DNA from: JAHEJA01 sp965657215
GTDB lineage: Bacteria; Pseudomonadota; Alphaproteobacteria; Rhodobacterales; Rhodobacteraceae
Length of the DNA: 62,685 bases
Reading direction: 5' to 3'
NCBI GenBank assembly: GCA_965657215.1
Contig: CBFHNR010000015.1
Location: 1-62,685, forward strand
Shown: positions 53,867-62,653 of the stretch, piece after piece
How positions within the stretch are numbered: position 1 is the stretch's first letter
How the letters are laid out: each line of letters starts with the position of its first letter
The notes under the pieces: model-generated
Database searches by the model: none
What the model saw: the letters and a program-made list of their open reading frames with translations, nothing else
What the model was told of the DNA's origin: nothing
Program-made: the position numbers and the translations under genes

Positions 53867-56800
53867 TATTCAAACTCAATCAAGAGGTCTTTGGCATCGA
53901 TCTGACCACCTGCAACCACATGAACGGCTTTGATGACGCCATCTTGTTCTGCGTGAATGCCCGTTTCCATTTTCATCGCTTCAATGGTGAGAAGCATATC
54001 TCCTTCGCTGACGCTTTGACCAGCAGTCGCGACAACCGAGGCGACGACACCGGGCATCGGGGCACCGATGTGTTTCGCATTCCCGATTTCGGCTTTGGGA
54101 CGGGCGGCGGTTGTGGCTTTGACCAATCTGTTGGGGACGCGGATCACACGGGGTTGTCCGTTCAGTTCAAAGAAGACTTTGACCTCGCCATCTTCACCGG
54201 TTTCGCCGACCGCCTGCAGTCGAATTTCCAAGGTCTTGCCTGGGTCGATTTCTGCGGTGATTTCATCCCCGGGTTCCATGCCATAAAAGAATGTCTTTGT
54301 GGGCAAGGCACGCACAGGGCCGTAGGTTTTGTGGCGACCCATGTAATCAAGGAACACCTTGGGATACATCAAATATCCGTTCAAATCCTCGTCGTCGATT
54401 GCTTTGCCGTCTAATAGATCAGACAGCTCTGCACGTGTCGCCTCTATATCGATTGGGGCAAGATGCGCACCAGGGCGATCTGTATTTGGCTTTTCACCCT
54501 TGAGGACTTTGCTCACGATTTGTTCTGGGAAGCCGCCTTGGGGTTGGCCCAAGTTGCCGCGCATCATGTCAACAACGCTCTCAGGGAAGGCAACATCCGT
54601 ATGCGGGTCTTCAACTTGATCACGGGTGATCCCTTGGGACACCATCATCAAGGCCATATCACCCACCACTTTGGACGATGGCGTCACTTTGACGATATCG
54701 CCAAACATTTGGTTTACGTCCGCATAGGTGCGTGCGACCTCTGGCCATTTCTCTTCTAAGCCCAAAGAGCGTGCTTGCGCCTTGAGGTTGGTAAACTGAC
54801 CGCCGGGCATTTCGTGCAAGTAAACCTCAGAGGCGGGCGCAGCGAGACCGCTTTCAAAGGCGACGTATTGCGCGCGGACCTGTTCCCAGTAATCGGAAAT
54901 CTTGCGAATTTCTTCGATGTCTAGGCCCGTGTCGCGATCTGTGTGGCGCAATGCCTCTACGACGGAGCCTAAACAGGCCTGCGATGTTCCACCAGAAAAC
55001 GCATCCATTGCGGCATCAACGGCATCAATGCCTGCTTCTGCGGCCGCTAGGATCGTAGCACCCGCAATGCCGCTTGTGTCATGGGTGTGGAAATGAAGCG
55101 GTAGGCCGACTTCTTCTTTCAAGGCTTTGACCAAGACACGTGCGGCGGCGGGTTTCAAGAGACCAGCCATATCTTTGAGGCCAAGAACATGGGCGCCAGC
55201 TGCCTTTAGCTCTTTGCCCATGTTGATGTAATATTGCAGATCATATTTTGAGCGATCTGGATTGAGCATATCGCCTGTGTAACAAATGGTGCCTTCGCAA
55301 ATCTTGCCAGAGGCAATCACAGCATCCATCGCAACCCGCATGTTTTCGACCCAGTTCAAGCTGTCAAAGACACGGAAGACGTCAATGCCTTTGGCCGCTT
55401 CTGCAACAAAGGCTTGGACAACGTTGTCCGGATAGTTCGTGTATCCAACACCATTTGACGCCCGTAGCAACATTTGCGTCATCAGGTTTGGCATGGCCGC
55501 GCGCAAATCGCGCAGGCGCTGCCATGGGCATTCTTGCAAGAAGCGGTAGGCCACATCAAATGTCGCGCCGCCCCAACATTCAACTGAGAATAGCTGCGGC
55601 AAGTTCGCAGCATAGGCCGGGGCCGCTTCGATCATGTCGATGGACCGCATGCGTGTCGCCAATAGCGATTGGTGCCCGTCGCGCATCGTCGTATCGGTGA
55701 GCAACAATTGCTTTTGCTCCAACATCCAATCCGCAACCGCCTGCGCACCTTTGTCTTCAAGGAGGTTACGCGTGCCATAGGCAGGCTCTGCAATACGCTC
55801 TGGTGCTTTGGCAGGTTTCAAATCTGCATCAGGCGCTGGGCGATCGGTTGTTTCAGGATGTCCGTTAACCGTAATATCCGCGATATAAGTCAACACCTTG
55901 GTGCCACGGTCACGGCGCTTTTTGAAATCAAAGAGCCCTGCGGTGTCATCAATGAACTTGGTCGTATACGTATTGTCCAAGAACGTCGGGTGCTTGAGCA
56001 GGTTTTCGACAAAAGCGATATTGGTTGATACCCCGCGAATTCGGAATTCACGAAGGGCTCGATCCATACGGTTAATCGCTTTTTCAGGGGTCGGTGCCCA
56101 TGCGGTCACTTTGACCAAGAGGCTATCATAATAGCGGGTGATAACACCGCCAGAATAGGCCGTTCCCCCATCTAAACGAATGCCCATACCCGTTGCAGAG
56201 CGGTAGGCCGTGATGCGGCCGTAATCGGGGATAAAGTTGTTTTGTGGGTCCTCAGTCGTGATCCGTGTCTGAAGCGCATGGCCATTTAGAACAACATCGG
56301 CTTGCGATGCTTTCCCAGTGGCTTCGGCAATTGTTTTTCCTTCGGCAATTAGGATCTGCGCCTGAACGATGTCGATGCCTGTGACTTCTTCGGTGACAGT
56401 ATGTTCAACTTGGACGCGTGGGTTGACTTCGATGAAATAGAACTCTTCGGTTTCCATATCCATCAGGAACTCAACCGTGCCCGCACATTCATAATTCACG
56501 TGTTTACAGATTTTGCGGCCAAGATCACAAATATGATCGCGCTGCTCTTGCGTCAAATAGGGGGCAGGGGCGCGTTCAACAACTTTTTGGTTGCGACGCT
56601 GAACGGAACAATCGCGTTCCCACAGATGATAAATCTCGCCGTGTTTATCGCCAAGGATTTGAACTTCGACGTGACGCGCACGGGTGATCATCTTTTCCAG
56701 ATAGCCTTCCCCATTGCCAAAGGCGGCCTCGGCTTCGCGGCGTCCTTCTAGGACTTTCTCTTCTAGCTCATCGACGTTGTGAATCGGGCGCATGCCGCGT

Positions 56801-57303
56801 CCACCGCCGCCCCATGACGCCTTGAGCATCAAAGGAAATCCAACCTCGCTGGCTTCTTGGCGGATCGCATCCATATCATCGCCAAGCACCTCTGTCGCGG
56901 GGATCACAGGAACCCCTGCTTGGATCGCAACGCGACGCGCGGAGGCCTTGTCCCCAAGAGCGCGCATGGTTTCCGCCTTGGGTCCGATGAAGGTAATTCC
57001 ATTATTCGCACAAGCATCCACAAAATCGGGGTTTTCTGACAACAATCCATATCCGGGATGGATCGCATCTGCGCCGCTTTCTTTGGCAACGCGGATGATT
57101 TCGTCAATCGATAGATAGGCTGCAACGGGTCCGAGACCTTCGCCGACGCGGTAGGCTTCGTCGGCTTTAAAGCGGTGGAGGCCCAGTTTGTCTTCTTCTG
57201 CAAAGATTGCGACGGTCTTTTTGCCCATTTCATTTGCTGCTCGCATGATGCGAATTGCGATTTCACCACGATTGGCGATTAGGATCTTTTGAAATTCGGG
57301 CAT
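53866..57303 (-). CDS. pyc: pyruvate carboxylase
   Basis: The 1145-residue protein has the full-length alpha4-type order: biotin carboxylase (1-460) with GGGGRGMRPI, carboxyltransferase (about 530-800), an allosteric/tetramerisation domain, and a biotin carrier domain with Lys1111 in EAMKMET. It converts pyruvate to oxaloacetate using bicarbonate and ATP, supplying the TCA cycle and gluconeogenesis. The MAPEG gene follows with overlap. Confidence 0.96.
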   Translation of the reverse strand: MPEFQKILIANRGEIAIRIMRAANEMGKKTVAIFAEEDKLGLHRFKADEAYRVGEGLGPVAAYLSIDEIIRVAKESGADAIHPGYGLLSENPDFVDACANNGITFIGPKAETMRALGDKASARRVAIQAGVPVIPATEVLGDDMDAIRQEASEVGFPLMLKASWGGGGRGMRPIHNVDELEEKVLEGRREAEAAFGNGEGYLEKMITRARHVEVQILGDKHGEIYHLWERDCSVQRRNQKVVERAPAPYLTQEQRDHICDLGRKICKHVNYECAGTVEFLMDMETEEFYFIEVNPRVQVEHTVTEEVTGIDIVQAQILIAEGKTIAEATGKASQADVVLNGHALQTRITTEDPQNNFIPDYGRITAYRSATGMGIRLDGGTAYSGGVITRYYDSLLVKVTAWAPTPEKAINRMDRALREFRIRGVSTNIAFVENLLKHPTFLDNTYTTKFIDDTAGLFDFKKRRDRGTKVLTYIADITVNGHPETTDRPAPDADLKPAKAPERIAEPAYGTRNLLEDKGAQAVADWMLEQKQLLLTDTTMRDGHQSLLATRMRSIDMIEAAPAYAANLPQLFSVECWGGATFDVAYRFLQECPWQRLRDLRAAMPNLMTQMLLRASNGVGYTNYPDNVVQAFVAEAAKGIDVFRVFDSLNWVENMRVAMDAVIASGKICEGTICYTGDMLNPDRSKYDLQYYINMGKELKAAGAHVLGLKDMAGLLKPAAARVLVKALKEEVGLPLHFHTHDTSGIAGATILAAAEAGIDAVDAAMDAFSGGTSQACLGSVVEALRHTDRDTGLDIEEIRKISDYWEQVRAQYVAFESGLAAPASEVYLHEMPGGQFTNLKAQARSLGLEEKWPEVARTYADVNQMFGDIVKVTPSSKVVGDMALMMVSQGITRDQVEDPHTDVAFPESVVDMMRGNLGQPQGGFPEQIVSKVLKGEKPNTDRPGAHLAPIDIEATRAELSDLLDGKAIDDEDLNGYLMYPKVFLDYMGRHKTYGPVRALPTKTFFYGMEPGDEITAEIDPGKTLEIRLQAVGETGEDGEVKVFFELNGQPRVIRVPNRLVKATTAARPKAEIGNAKHIGAPMPGVVASVVATAGQSVSEGDMLLTIEAMKMETGIHAEQDGVIKAVHVVAGGQIDAKDLLIEFE

Positions 57304-57680
57304 TTAGGTCCGTCCTTGTCATATGTCTCGCACTGCGAGGGTCGTGTTAATTTTCGCGATGCTGCATTGCAGCAGGCCTCCGCGTCAACACGATAATGGA
57401 ATGTTAGCGGTAACGGTAGCGCAAAAATGAAATATTTGTCGCAGGGGTTTGAACCCAAGGGTAATAATAGAACAGGAAAGAAGCCACTTTGGTTATATGA
57501 TTAATGTGATTACGGTTTAAGAACAAAGCATTGCCGAAAAACAGGGTATGGCTAGAGTATTGATTCGATACTCTAGCGTTATTGCTAAATGAAATCTTGA
57601 TGACATTTGTCGTCTAATTTTCCAAGAACATTTATCGAACATGGGTTTTCAAATCATTTCGGCTTGTCTATTTTGCTGCC
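57304..57680. other. divergent intergenic region between pyc and uvrD
   Basis: It holds promoters for both genes. A LexA box is at 57626-57640. A partly repeated GCGGTAACGGTAGCG stretch near 57408-57422 might be a regulator site. No gene is seen. Confidence 0.6.
57626..57640 (+). promoter_or_regulatory. LexA box upstream of uvrD
   Basis: GAAC-ATTTATC-GAAC is an exact GAAC-N7-GAAC match (GTTC-N7-GTTC on the other strand), the direct-repeat LexA site of alphaproteobacteria. It lies about 40 bases before the uvrD start codon, consistent with SOS repression. Confidence 0.8.
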
Positions 57681-60023
57681 ATGAGCAGTTTTGATGAATC
57701 CGACGCCTTTGAAGGGGCGAGCCTGTCAACACGCGCGATGGCGGCGCGTCCGATGCCCTATTTGGACGGGTTGAATCCTGCGCAGCGGGATGCCGTGGAA
57801 TCTTTGGACGGTCCTGTTTTGATGTTGGCGGGGGCGGGAACAGGTAAAACCAAGGCGTTGACCTGTCGCATTGTGCACCTTTTGAACACGGGTCGCGCAC
57901 GTCCGAACGAAATCTTGTCTGTGACATTTACCAACAAAGCCGCCCGTGAGATGAAAAACCGTGTGGGGGCTTTGCTGGGGCAATCCATCGAAGGGATGCC
58001 ATGGCTGGGAACCTTCCATTCGATTTGTGTGAAACTCCTGCGCCGCCATGCGGAATTGGTTGGCTTGAAATCAAATTTCACGATTTTGGATACGGATGAT
58101 CAAATTCGCCTTCTTAAGCAATTGATCAAAGTGAATAACATTGATGACAAACGCTGGCCTGCGCGCCAATTGGCCGGCATCATTGATCACTGGAAGAACC
58201 GCGCATGGACCCCGACCAAGGTGCCGAGCTCCGAGGCGACTGCGTATAATAACCGCGGGACGGAGCTTTATGAGCAATACCAAAAACGCCTCTTAGACTT
58301 GAATGCGGTGGATTTTGGTGACTTGCTGTTGCATGTGGTTACTATTTTCCAAACGCATACGGACATTTTGGAACAATATCAGAGGTGGTTTAAATACATC
58401 CTTGTTGACGAATATCAGGATACGAACGTTGCTCAATATCTTTGGTTGCGTCTCCTTGCGGGTGGGCACAAGAATATTTGCTGTGTTGGGGATGATGATC
58501 AATCCATCTACGGCTGGCGCGGGGCCGAGGTGGGCAATATCCTGCGCTTTGAGAAAGATTTCTCAGGGGCCAAGGTGATCCGCCTTGAGCAAAATTATCG
58601 CTCAACACCCCATATCCTCGCTGCTGCAAGCCGTGTCATTGCCGGCAACGAGGGGCGGCTTGGCAAAGATTTGTGGACCGAGGTGCCTAGCGGCGAAAAA
58701 GTGCGCCTGATCGGTCATTGGGATGGCGAAGAAGAGGCCCGTTGGATTGGCGAAGAAGTCGAAGCCATGCAGCGCGGGACGCGCGGATTAGATCCCTTTG
58801 GATTGGACAGTATGGCGATTTTGGTGCGGGCCTCGCATCAAATGCGCGCCTTTGAGGATCGGTTTTTAACAATTGGCTTACCTTATCGCGTCATAGGCGG
58901 ACCACGGTTTTATGAGCGTCTCGAAATTCGGGACGCGATGGGATATTTTCGTGTCGTGACAAGCCCAGATGATGATTTGGCGTTTGAGCGTATTGTGAAC
59001 ACCCCCAAGCGCGGCTTGGGCGACAAGGCGCAACAGAAAATTCAAACCTATGCACGTGATAATGGCGTCTCGCTTGTCGATGGGGCGCGGCTCTTGTTGG
59101 CGGATAAGGGGATCACTGGCAAAGGGGCGGGTGAGCTGCGCAGTTTGGTGGATAACATTGAACGCTGGGGTCGTTTGGCGGGGGATACGGATCTAAGCCA
59201 TGTTGAATTGGCGGAAATGATCCTCGACGAAAGCGGCTACACCACGATGTGGCAAAACGACAAAACACCCGAAGCTCCAGGTCGACTTGAAAACCTCAAG
59301 GAATTGGTCAAGGCCTTGGAGCAATTCGAAAACCTCCAAGGGTTTTTGGAACATGTCAGCCTTGTGATGGACAATGAAACCGACGATGGCGGTGAAAAAA
59401 TATCTATTATGACACTCCACGCGGCCAAAGGTTTGGAATTTCCCGCAGTATTCCTCCCAGGATGGGAGGACGGCTTGTTCCCATCGCAACGATCTATGGA
59501 TGAAAGTGGTCAAAAGGGTTTAGAAGAAGAACGCAGATTGGCCTATGTTGGCATCACGCGGGCCGAACAAATTTGTACGATTTCCTTCGCGGGCAATCGG
59601 CGCGTGTTTGGTCAATGGCAATCCTCAATGCCATCGCGGTTCATCGATGAACTCCCTGCGGATCACGTGGATGTTTTGACCCCTCCGGGATTATACGGCG
59701 GCGGATTTGGCGCAGCGGCCATGAAGTCAGAGTTACATGATGCAGCGGCAAGCGCCGATGGATACAATTCGCCGGGATGGCGCCGATTACAATCGCGCGC
59801 CTCTGAGCGCCCAATGTCGCAACCCAAAGAAGCCAAATCGATTGTTATTGATGCCACAGCGGTCTCGGCCTTTACAGTTGATGATCGCGTGTTCCATCAG
59901 AAATTTGGCTATGGATTTGTCCTTGGTGTTGAGGGCGACAAGCTTGAAATCCAATTCGAAAAAGCAGGCATCAAGAAAGTCGTCGCGCGATTCGTAACGG
60001 CCCCGGATGATATTCCTTTTTAA
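57681..60023 (+). CDS. uvrD: ATP-dependent DNA helicase UvrD/PcrA
   Basis: The 780-residue superfamily 1A helicase has Walker A GAGTGKT near residue 54, DDQSIYGWRG (motif III region), and late motifs including LAYVGITRAEQ. A C-terminal PcrA/UvrD Tudor-like tail (FGYGFVLGVEGDKLEIQFE) is present. It unwinds DNA in nucleotide excision and mismatch repair. A LexA box upstream suggests SOS induction. Confidence 0.95.
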   Translation: MSSFDESDAFEGASLSTRAMAARPMPYLDGLNPAQRDAVESLDGPVLMLAGAGTGKTKALTCRIVHLLNTGRARPNEILSVTFTNKAAREMKNRVGALLGQSIEGMPWLGTFHSICVKLLRRHAELVGLKSNFTILDTDDQIRLLKQLIKVNNIDDKRWPARQLAGIIDHWKNRAWTPTKVPSSEATAYNNRGTELYEQYQKRLLDLNAVDFGDLLLHVVTIFQTHTDILEQYQRWFKYILVDEYQDTNVAQYLWLRLLAGGHKNICCVGDDDQSIYGWRGAEVGNILRFEKDFSGAKVIRLEQNYRSTPHILAAASRVIAGNEGRLGKDLWTEVPSGEKVRLIGHWDGEEEARWIGEEVEAMQRGTRGLDPFGLDSMAILVRASHQMRAFEDRFLTIGLPYRVIGGPRFYERLEIRDAMGYFRVVTSPDDDLAFERIVNTPKRGLGDKAQQKIQTYARDNGVSLVDGARLLLADKGITGKGAGELRSLVDNIERWGRLAGDTDLSHVELAEMILDESGYTTMWQNDKTPEAPGRLENLKELVKALEQFENLQGFLEHVSLVMDNETDDGGEKISIMTLHAAKGLEFPAVFLPGWEDGLFPSQRSMDESGQKGLEEERRLAYVGITRAEQICTISFAGNRRVFGQWQSSMPSRFIDELPADHVDVLTPPGLYGGGFGAAAMKSELHDAAASADGYNSPGWRRLQSRASERPMSQPKEAKSIVIDATAVSAFTVDDRVFHQKFGYGFVLGVEGDKLEIQFEKAGIKKVVARFVTAPDDIPF

Positions 60024-60194
60024 CCTAGACCGTTCACAAAACCGTTAATCCGAATTGTGTGCAATTGCATACTTTGGTCTATATATTGAATTTTTTCATC
60101 TTTGAATTGAGCAAAAAATTGTGTGTGCCTGCTATAACTACAAGGCTGTGCTGAATAAGATTGTGTCATATTTAAGGCAACACTTAGGCACATT

Positions 60195-60491
60195 ATGTCA
60201 TCACTGCATCCGAAAATTGCGCGTATTTTGAGCGTAATGGAACCTGGGAAACCTCAGGTGCCTGATAAACTTCAAACAGATACGCCATGGAAGATAATGG
60301 CACCCTTTGCGCACTATCACCTCGCAAAGGGGCAAGTGAGTTCTGTAACTGGGTTTAGCCAAAAATTTGCAACACGCCATTCTGTACAAGCTGCGCCGAC
60401 GCTCATGAGCGAGCCAGTCGATACAGATAATTTTCAATTTCAAAAATCATTTTGCGCCAAGCAAAACTGGGGCCCGATCTATCGCGCCTAA
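60195..60491 (+). CDS. hypothetical 98-residue protein before the RTX gene
   Basis: No membrane segment or known motif. It starts MSSLHPKIARIL. Its stop is 15 bases before the RTX start, so it may be cotranscribed. No family recognised. It might be a cytoplasmic helper or a spurious ORF. Confidence 0.4.
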   Translation: MSSLHPKIARILSVMEPGKPQVPDKLQTDTPWKIMAPFAHYHLAKGQVSSVTGFSQKFATRHSVQAAPTLMSEPVDTDNFQFQKSFCAKQNWGPIYRA

Positions 60492-60506
60492 TTGTGGGAG
60501 TACTAT

Positions 60507-61835
60507 ATGTTTACTGTTTTACCGGGTACGAATTTAATACCTCTTTATCTAACAAATGCAGATGACTGGTATTTGGGATTATATAACACGTCCCAACTGG
60601 TCTATGGCGATGCTGGCAACGATTTTATCCTTGGTGGCGCAGGAAATGATGAACTCCACGGAGCGCATGGCTCGGACACCATAGACGGTGGCGATGGAGA
60701 TGATTTTATTGGAGGGGGCAATAAAGCGGATCTCTTGGCGGGGGGGACCGGTAATGATACCCTCTATGGCGGGCTGAAAAACTATGCCGATACCCTTCAC
60801 GGCGAAGCGGGCAACGACCTTCTGTATGGTGAAGGTGGCGATGACCAACTCCACGGTGGTTCTGGGCATGACAGCATCTACGGAGGCAAAGGCGCAGATT
60901 ACATTAATGGTGGTAATGATGGTGATCTACTCTTTGGAGGGGACGGTAATTATTCAGACACGATCATTGGTGGCTCAGGATGGGATACTCTTTATGGCGG
61001 TCACGGAGATGACAGCCTCAGAGGAGGGGATGGAAACGACAGAATTTATGCCAGCCATGGCGATGATACGATCTATGGAAATGCACACAACGATTATCTG
61101 AACGGTGGTAAGGGCTTTGACCTTATTATGGGCGGTAAAGGTAACGACAAAATTTATGGCGTCGGCCAAAACGACACCATTTATGGTCAAAATGGGCGTG
61201 ATTACATTGATGGAGGCACTGGTCACGATAAAATCAATGGTGGCAGTCAGAATGACACTATCCACGGTGGTCGTGGTAACGATCTTATCAGTGGCGGCAG
61301 CGGCAAGGACAAAGTCTATGGCGGCAAGGGCAATGATACCATTGATGGCGGCTCATCAAGTGATTATCTGAACGGCGGCAAAGGCTTTGACCGTATTCTT
61401 GGTGGCAAAGGGAATGATACGATCTACGGCGTTGGTCAGAACGACACAATCTTTGGTCAAGGTGGAAAAGACAAAATCGATGGTGGAACGGGTCATGATC
61501 AAATTTATGGCGGCTCCAACAACGACATCATAAGCGGTGGACGTGGAAATGATATGATCGACGGTGGCTCTGGGAATGATGTCATGACAGGTGGCTTGGA
61601 CAATGACACTTTTGTCGCGTCATCAGGAGCGGATTATATCAAGGACTTTACTGACGACGTAGATACAATTGATTTGGCTGGTAGCTTCGCTTCAACCTGT
61701 GATGTGTCGTCCTATCTCACGGCTAACGCTGCTATCGTGAACGGAACAGATACGGTGATCTCTTTGGGGGGCGGTAATTTTCTGACGATTGAAAACGTAA
61801 ACGATTACACAATCCTTTACGACGATATTATCTAG
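60507..61835 (+). CDS. RTX (hemolysin-type calcium-binding) repeat protein
   Basis: 442 residues from the ATG with GGGAG upstream. After about 30 residues nearly the whole protein is GGxGxDxxx nonapeptides (more than 30), with a non-repeated C-terminal tail of about 70 residues that likely holds the type I secretion signal. No enzymatic domain is present. A unit of ten repeats (270 bp) recurs at 61092 and 61362. It should bind calcium outside the cell. Confidence 0.9.
   Translation: MFTVLPGTNLIPLYLTNADDWYLGLYNTSQLVYGDAGNDFILGGAGNDELHGAHGSDTIDGGDGDDFIGGGNKADLLAGGTGNDTLYGGLKNYADTLHGEAGNDLLYGEGGDDQLHGGSGHDSIYGGKGADYINGGNDGDLLFGGDGNYSDTIIGGSGWDTLYGGHGDDSLRGGDGNDRIYASHGDDTIYGNAHNDYLNGGKGFDLIMGGKGNDKIYGVGQNDTIYGQNGRDYIDGGTGHDKINGGSQNDTIHGGRGNDLISGGSGKDKVYGGKGNDTIDGGSSSDYLNGGKGFDRILGGKGNDTIYGVGQNDTIFGQGGKDKIDGGTGHDQIYGGSNNDIISGGRGNDMIDGGSGNDVMTGGLDNDTFVASSGADYIKDFTDDVDTIDLAGSFASTCDVSSYLTANAAIVNGTDTVISLGGGNFLTIENVNDYTILYDDII
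61092..61631 (+). repeat. 270-bp higher-order tandem duplication inside the RTX gene
   Basis: GATTATCTGAACGG starts at 61092 and 61362. Both copies hold the residue series DYLNGGKGFD, IYGVGQND and IDGGTGHD in the same order. The copies have diverged at the third codon base and some residues. Confidence 0.7.
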
Positions 61836-61851
61836 TATGCTGTAAATAAAA

Positions 61852-61889
61852 AAACGGCGACACAAGGGAGGAGCGTGTCGCCGTTTCTT
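61852..61889 (-). ncRNA. hairpin 4 of the CTCCTCCC array, also a terminator
   Basis: Minus strand: CGGCGACAC, loop GCTCCTCCCTT, GTGTCGCCG, followed by a run of T. The stem is about 10-12 bp. It is the terminator of the DUF1127/sRNA transcript and, from the plus strand, can end the RTX transcript too. Confidence 0.85.
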
Positions 61890-61892
61890 TCG

Positions 61893-61922
61893 TCAAAGCA
61901 AAAAGGGAGGAGTCTGCTTTGA
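61893..61922 (-). ncRNA. hairpin 3 of the CTCCTCCC array
   Basis: An 8-bp stem TCAAAGCA/TGCTTTGA. The loop reads GACTCCTCCCTTTT on the minus strand. Confidence 0.8.
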
Positions 61923-61950
61923 TATGAGCCGATCGAGTGGTCGTATATTC

Positions 61951-61984
61951 GGCGGTGACATCAGGGAGGAGGAGACGCACCACC
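61951..61984 (-). ncRNA. hairpin 2 of the CTCCTCCC array
   Basis: The minus-strand stem is GGTGGTG/CACCGCC (one G-T pair), and the loop holds CTCCTCCTCCC. Confidence 0.75.
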
Positions 61985-61992
61985 AGTTTTCC

Positions 61993-62020
61993 TAGGCCAT
62001 GTTGGGAGGAGTCTGGCCTA
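61993..62020 (-). ncRNA. hairpin 1 of the CTCCTCCC array
   Basis: Stem TAGGCCA/TGGCCTA with loop GACTCCTCCCAACA on the minus strand. It lies only 13 bases beyond the DUF1127 stop codon. Confidence 0.8.
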
Positions 62021-62032
62021 TGAAAGCTATTG

Positions 62033-62245
62033 TTATTTGTAAGCCGCTTCGTAAGCGATTGAACGGATCATTGAACGAGACAATCCAAGGTCTGCGAGTT
62101 CACGGTTGCTCAGGGCACCCAATTCGTTCACCGTTGTTTTGTAAACTGAGCGACGTGCCCAGCTATCTTTTACTTGAGCAACAACTGCGGAAATGCGAGC
62201 AGAGATGCCAGCGGAAAGTGTAAGTGTTTGTGTTGCGTATGCCAT
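62033..62245 (-). CDS. DUF1127 small protein (CcaF1-like)
   Basis: The 70-residue protein has the C-terminal DUF1127 signature LGALSNRELADLGLSRSMI. AAAGGA lies 8-10 bases upstream. In R. sphaeroides a DUF1127 gene (RSP_6037, CcaF1) is cotranscribed with the stress-induced CcsR1-4 sRNAs and acts as an RNA-binding protein. Here the four CTCCTCCC hairpins lie directly downstream in the same way. Confidence 0.88.
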   Translation of the reverse strand: MAYATQTLTLSAGISARISAVVAQVKDSWARRSVYKTTVNELGALSNRELADLGLSRSMIRSIAYEAAYK

Positions 62246-62653
62246 GTCATTTATCCTTTGTTTCAGAAGTCATCGTCGCTCCTGATGTCTGTAATTTAGG
62301 GATTGTGCTGCGATTGCACAATAATGGAATTGACAATGCCGCTATGCAGCAAGTGCATGGAATTGCAGTGTAAATTATGACGAAACTGTGAAAATTTCGA
62401 TTAATAGAAATATTCCAATAGTCACATACACTTTTTAGTTGTTTGCTAATTGTTTCATTGCTATCGGCTATGCATGCCCTGCAATGATGTAAGATTTGGC
62501 ACCTTGATAAGTCGAAATATGTCTTGGACCGTTGTTGTCGAAAAAGGAATCAATCATAGACAACGAGACGTCATATTTAATTATCTCTTTGTTCCCCTTG
62601 TCATTTATGTATCAAAGGCGCATTTCCAATTTGGAATGACAGAGGATATCAAC
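62246..62653. other. AT-rich upstream region of the DUF1127 gene
   Basis: It holds the DUF1127 promoter region, the inverted repeat at 62302-62322, and two CAATTCCAT copies on the minus strand near 62326 and 62360. The right half should carry the promoter of the next gene. I could not fix a -35/-10 pair. Confidence 0.45.
62302..62322. promoter_or_regulatory. inverted repeat upstream of the DUF1127 gene
   Basis: ATTGTGC-TGCGATT-GCACAAT, perfect 7-base arms, about 60 bases before the DUF1127 start. Possible operator. Confidence 0.35.

Noticed and set aside
60600..61640. CRISPR-like array
   Set aside because: The periodicity is 27 bases in one coding frame and encodes GGxGxD nonapeptides. There are no unique spacers.
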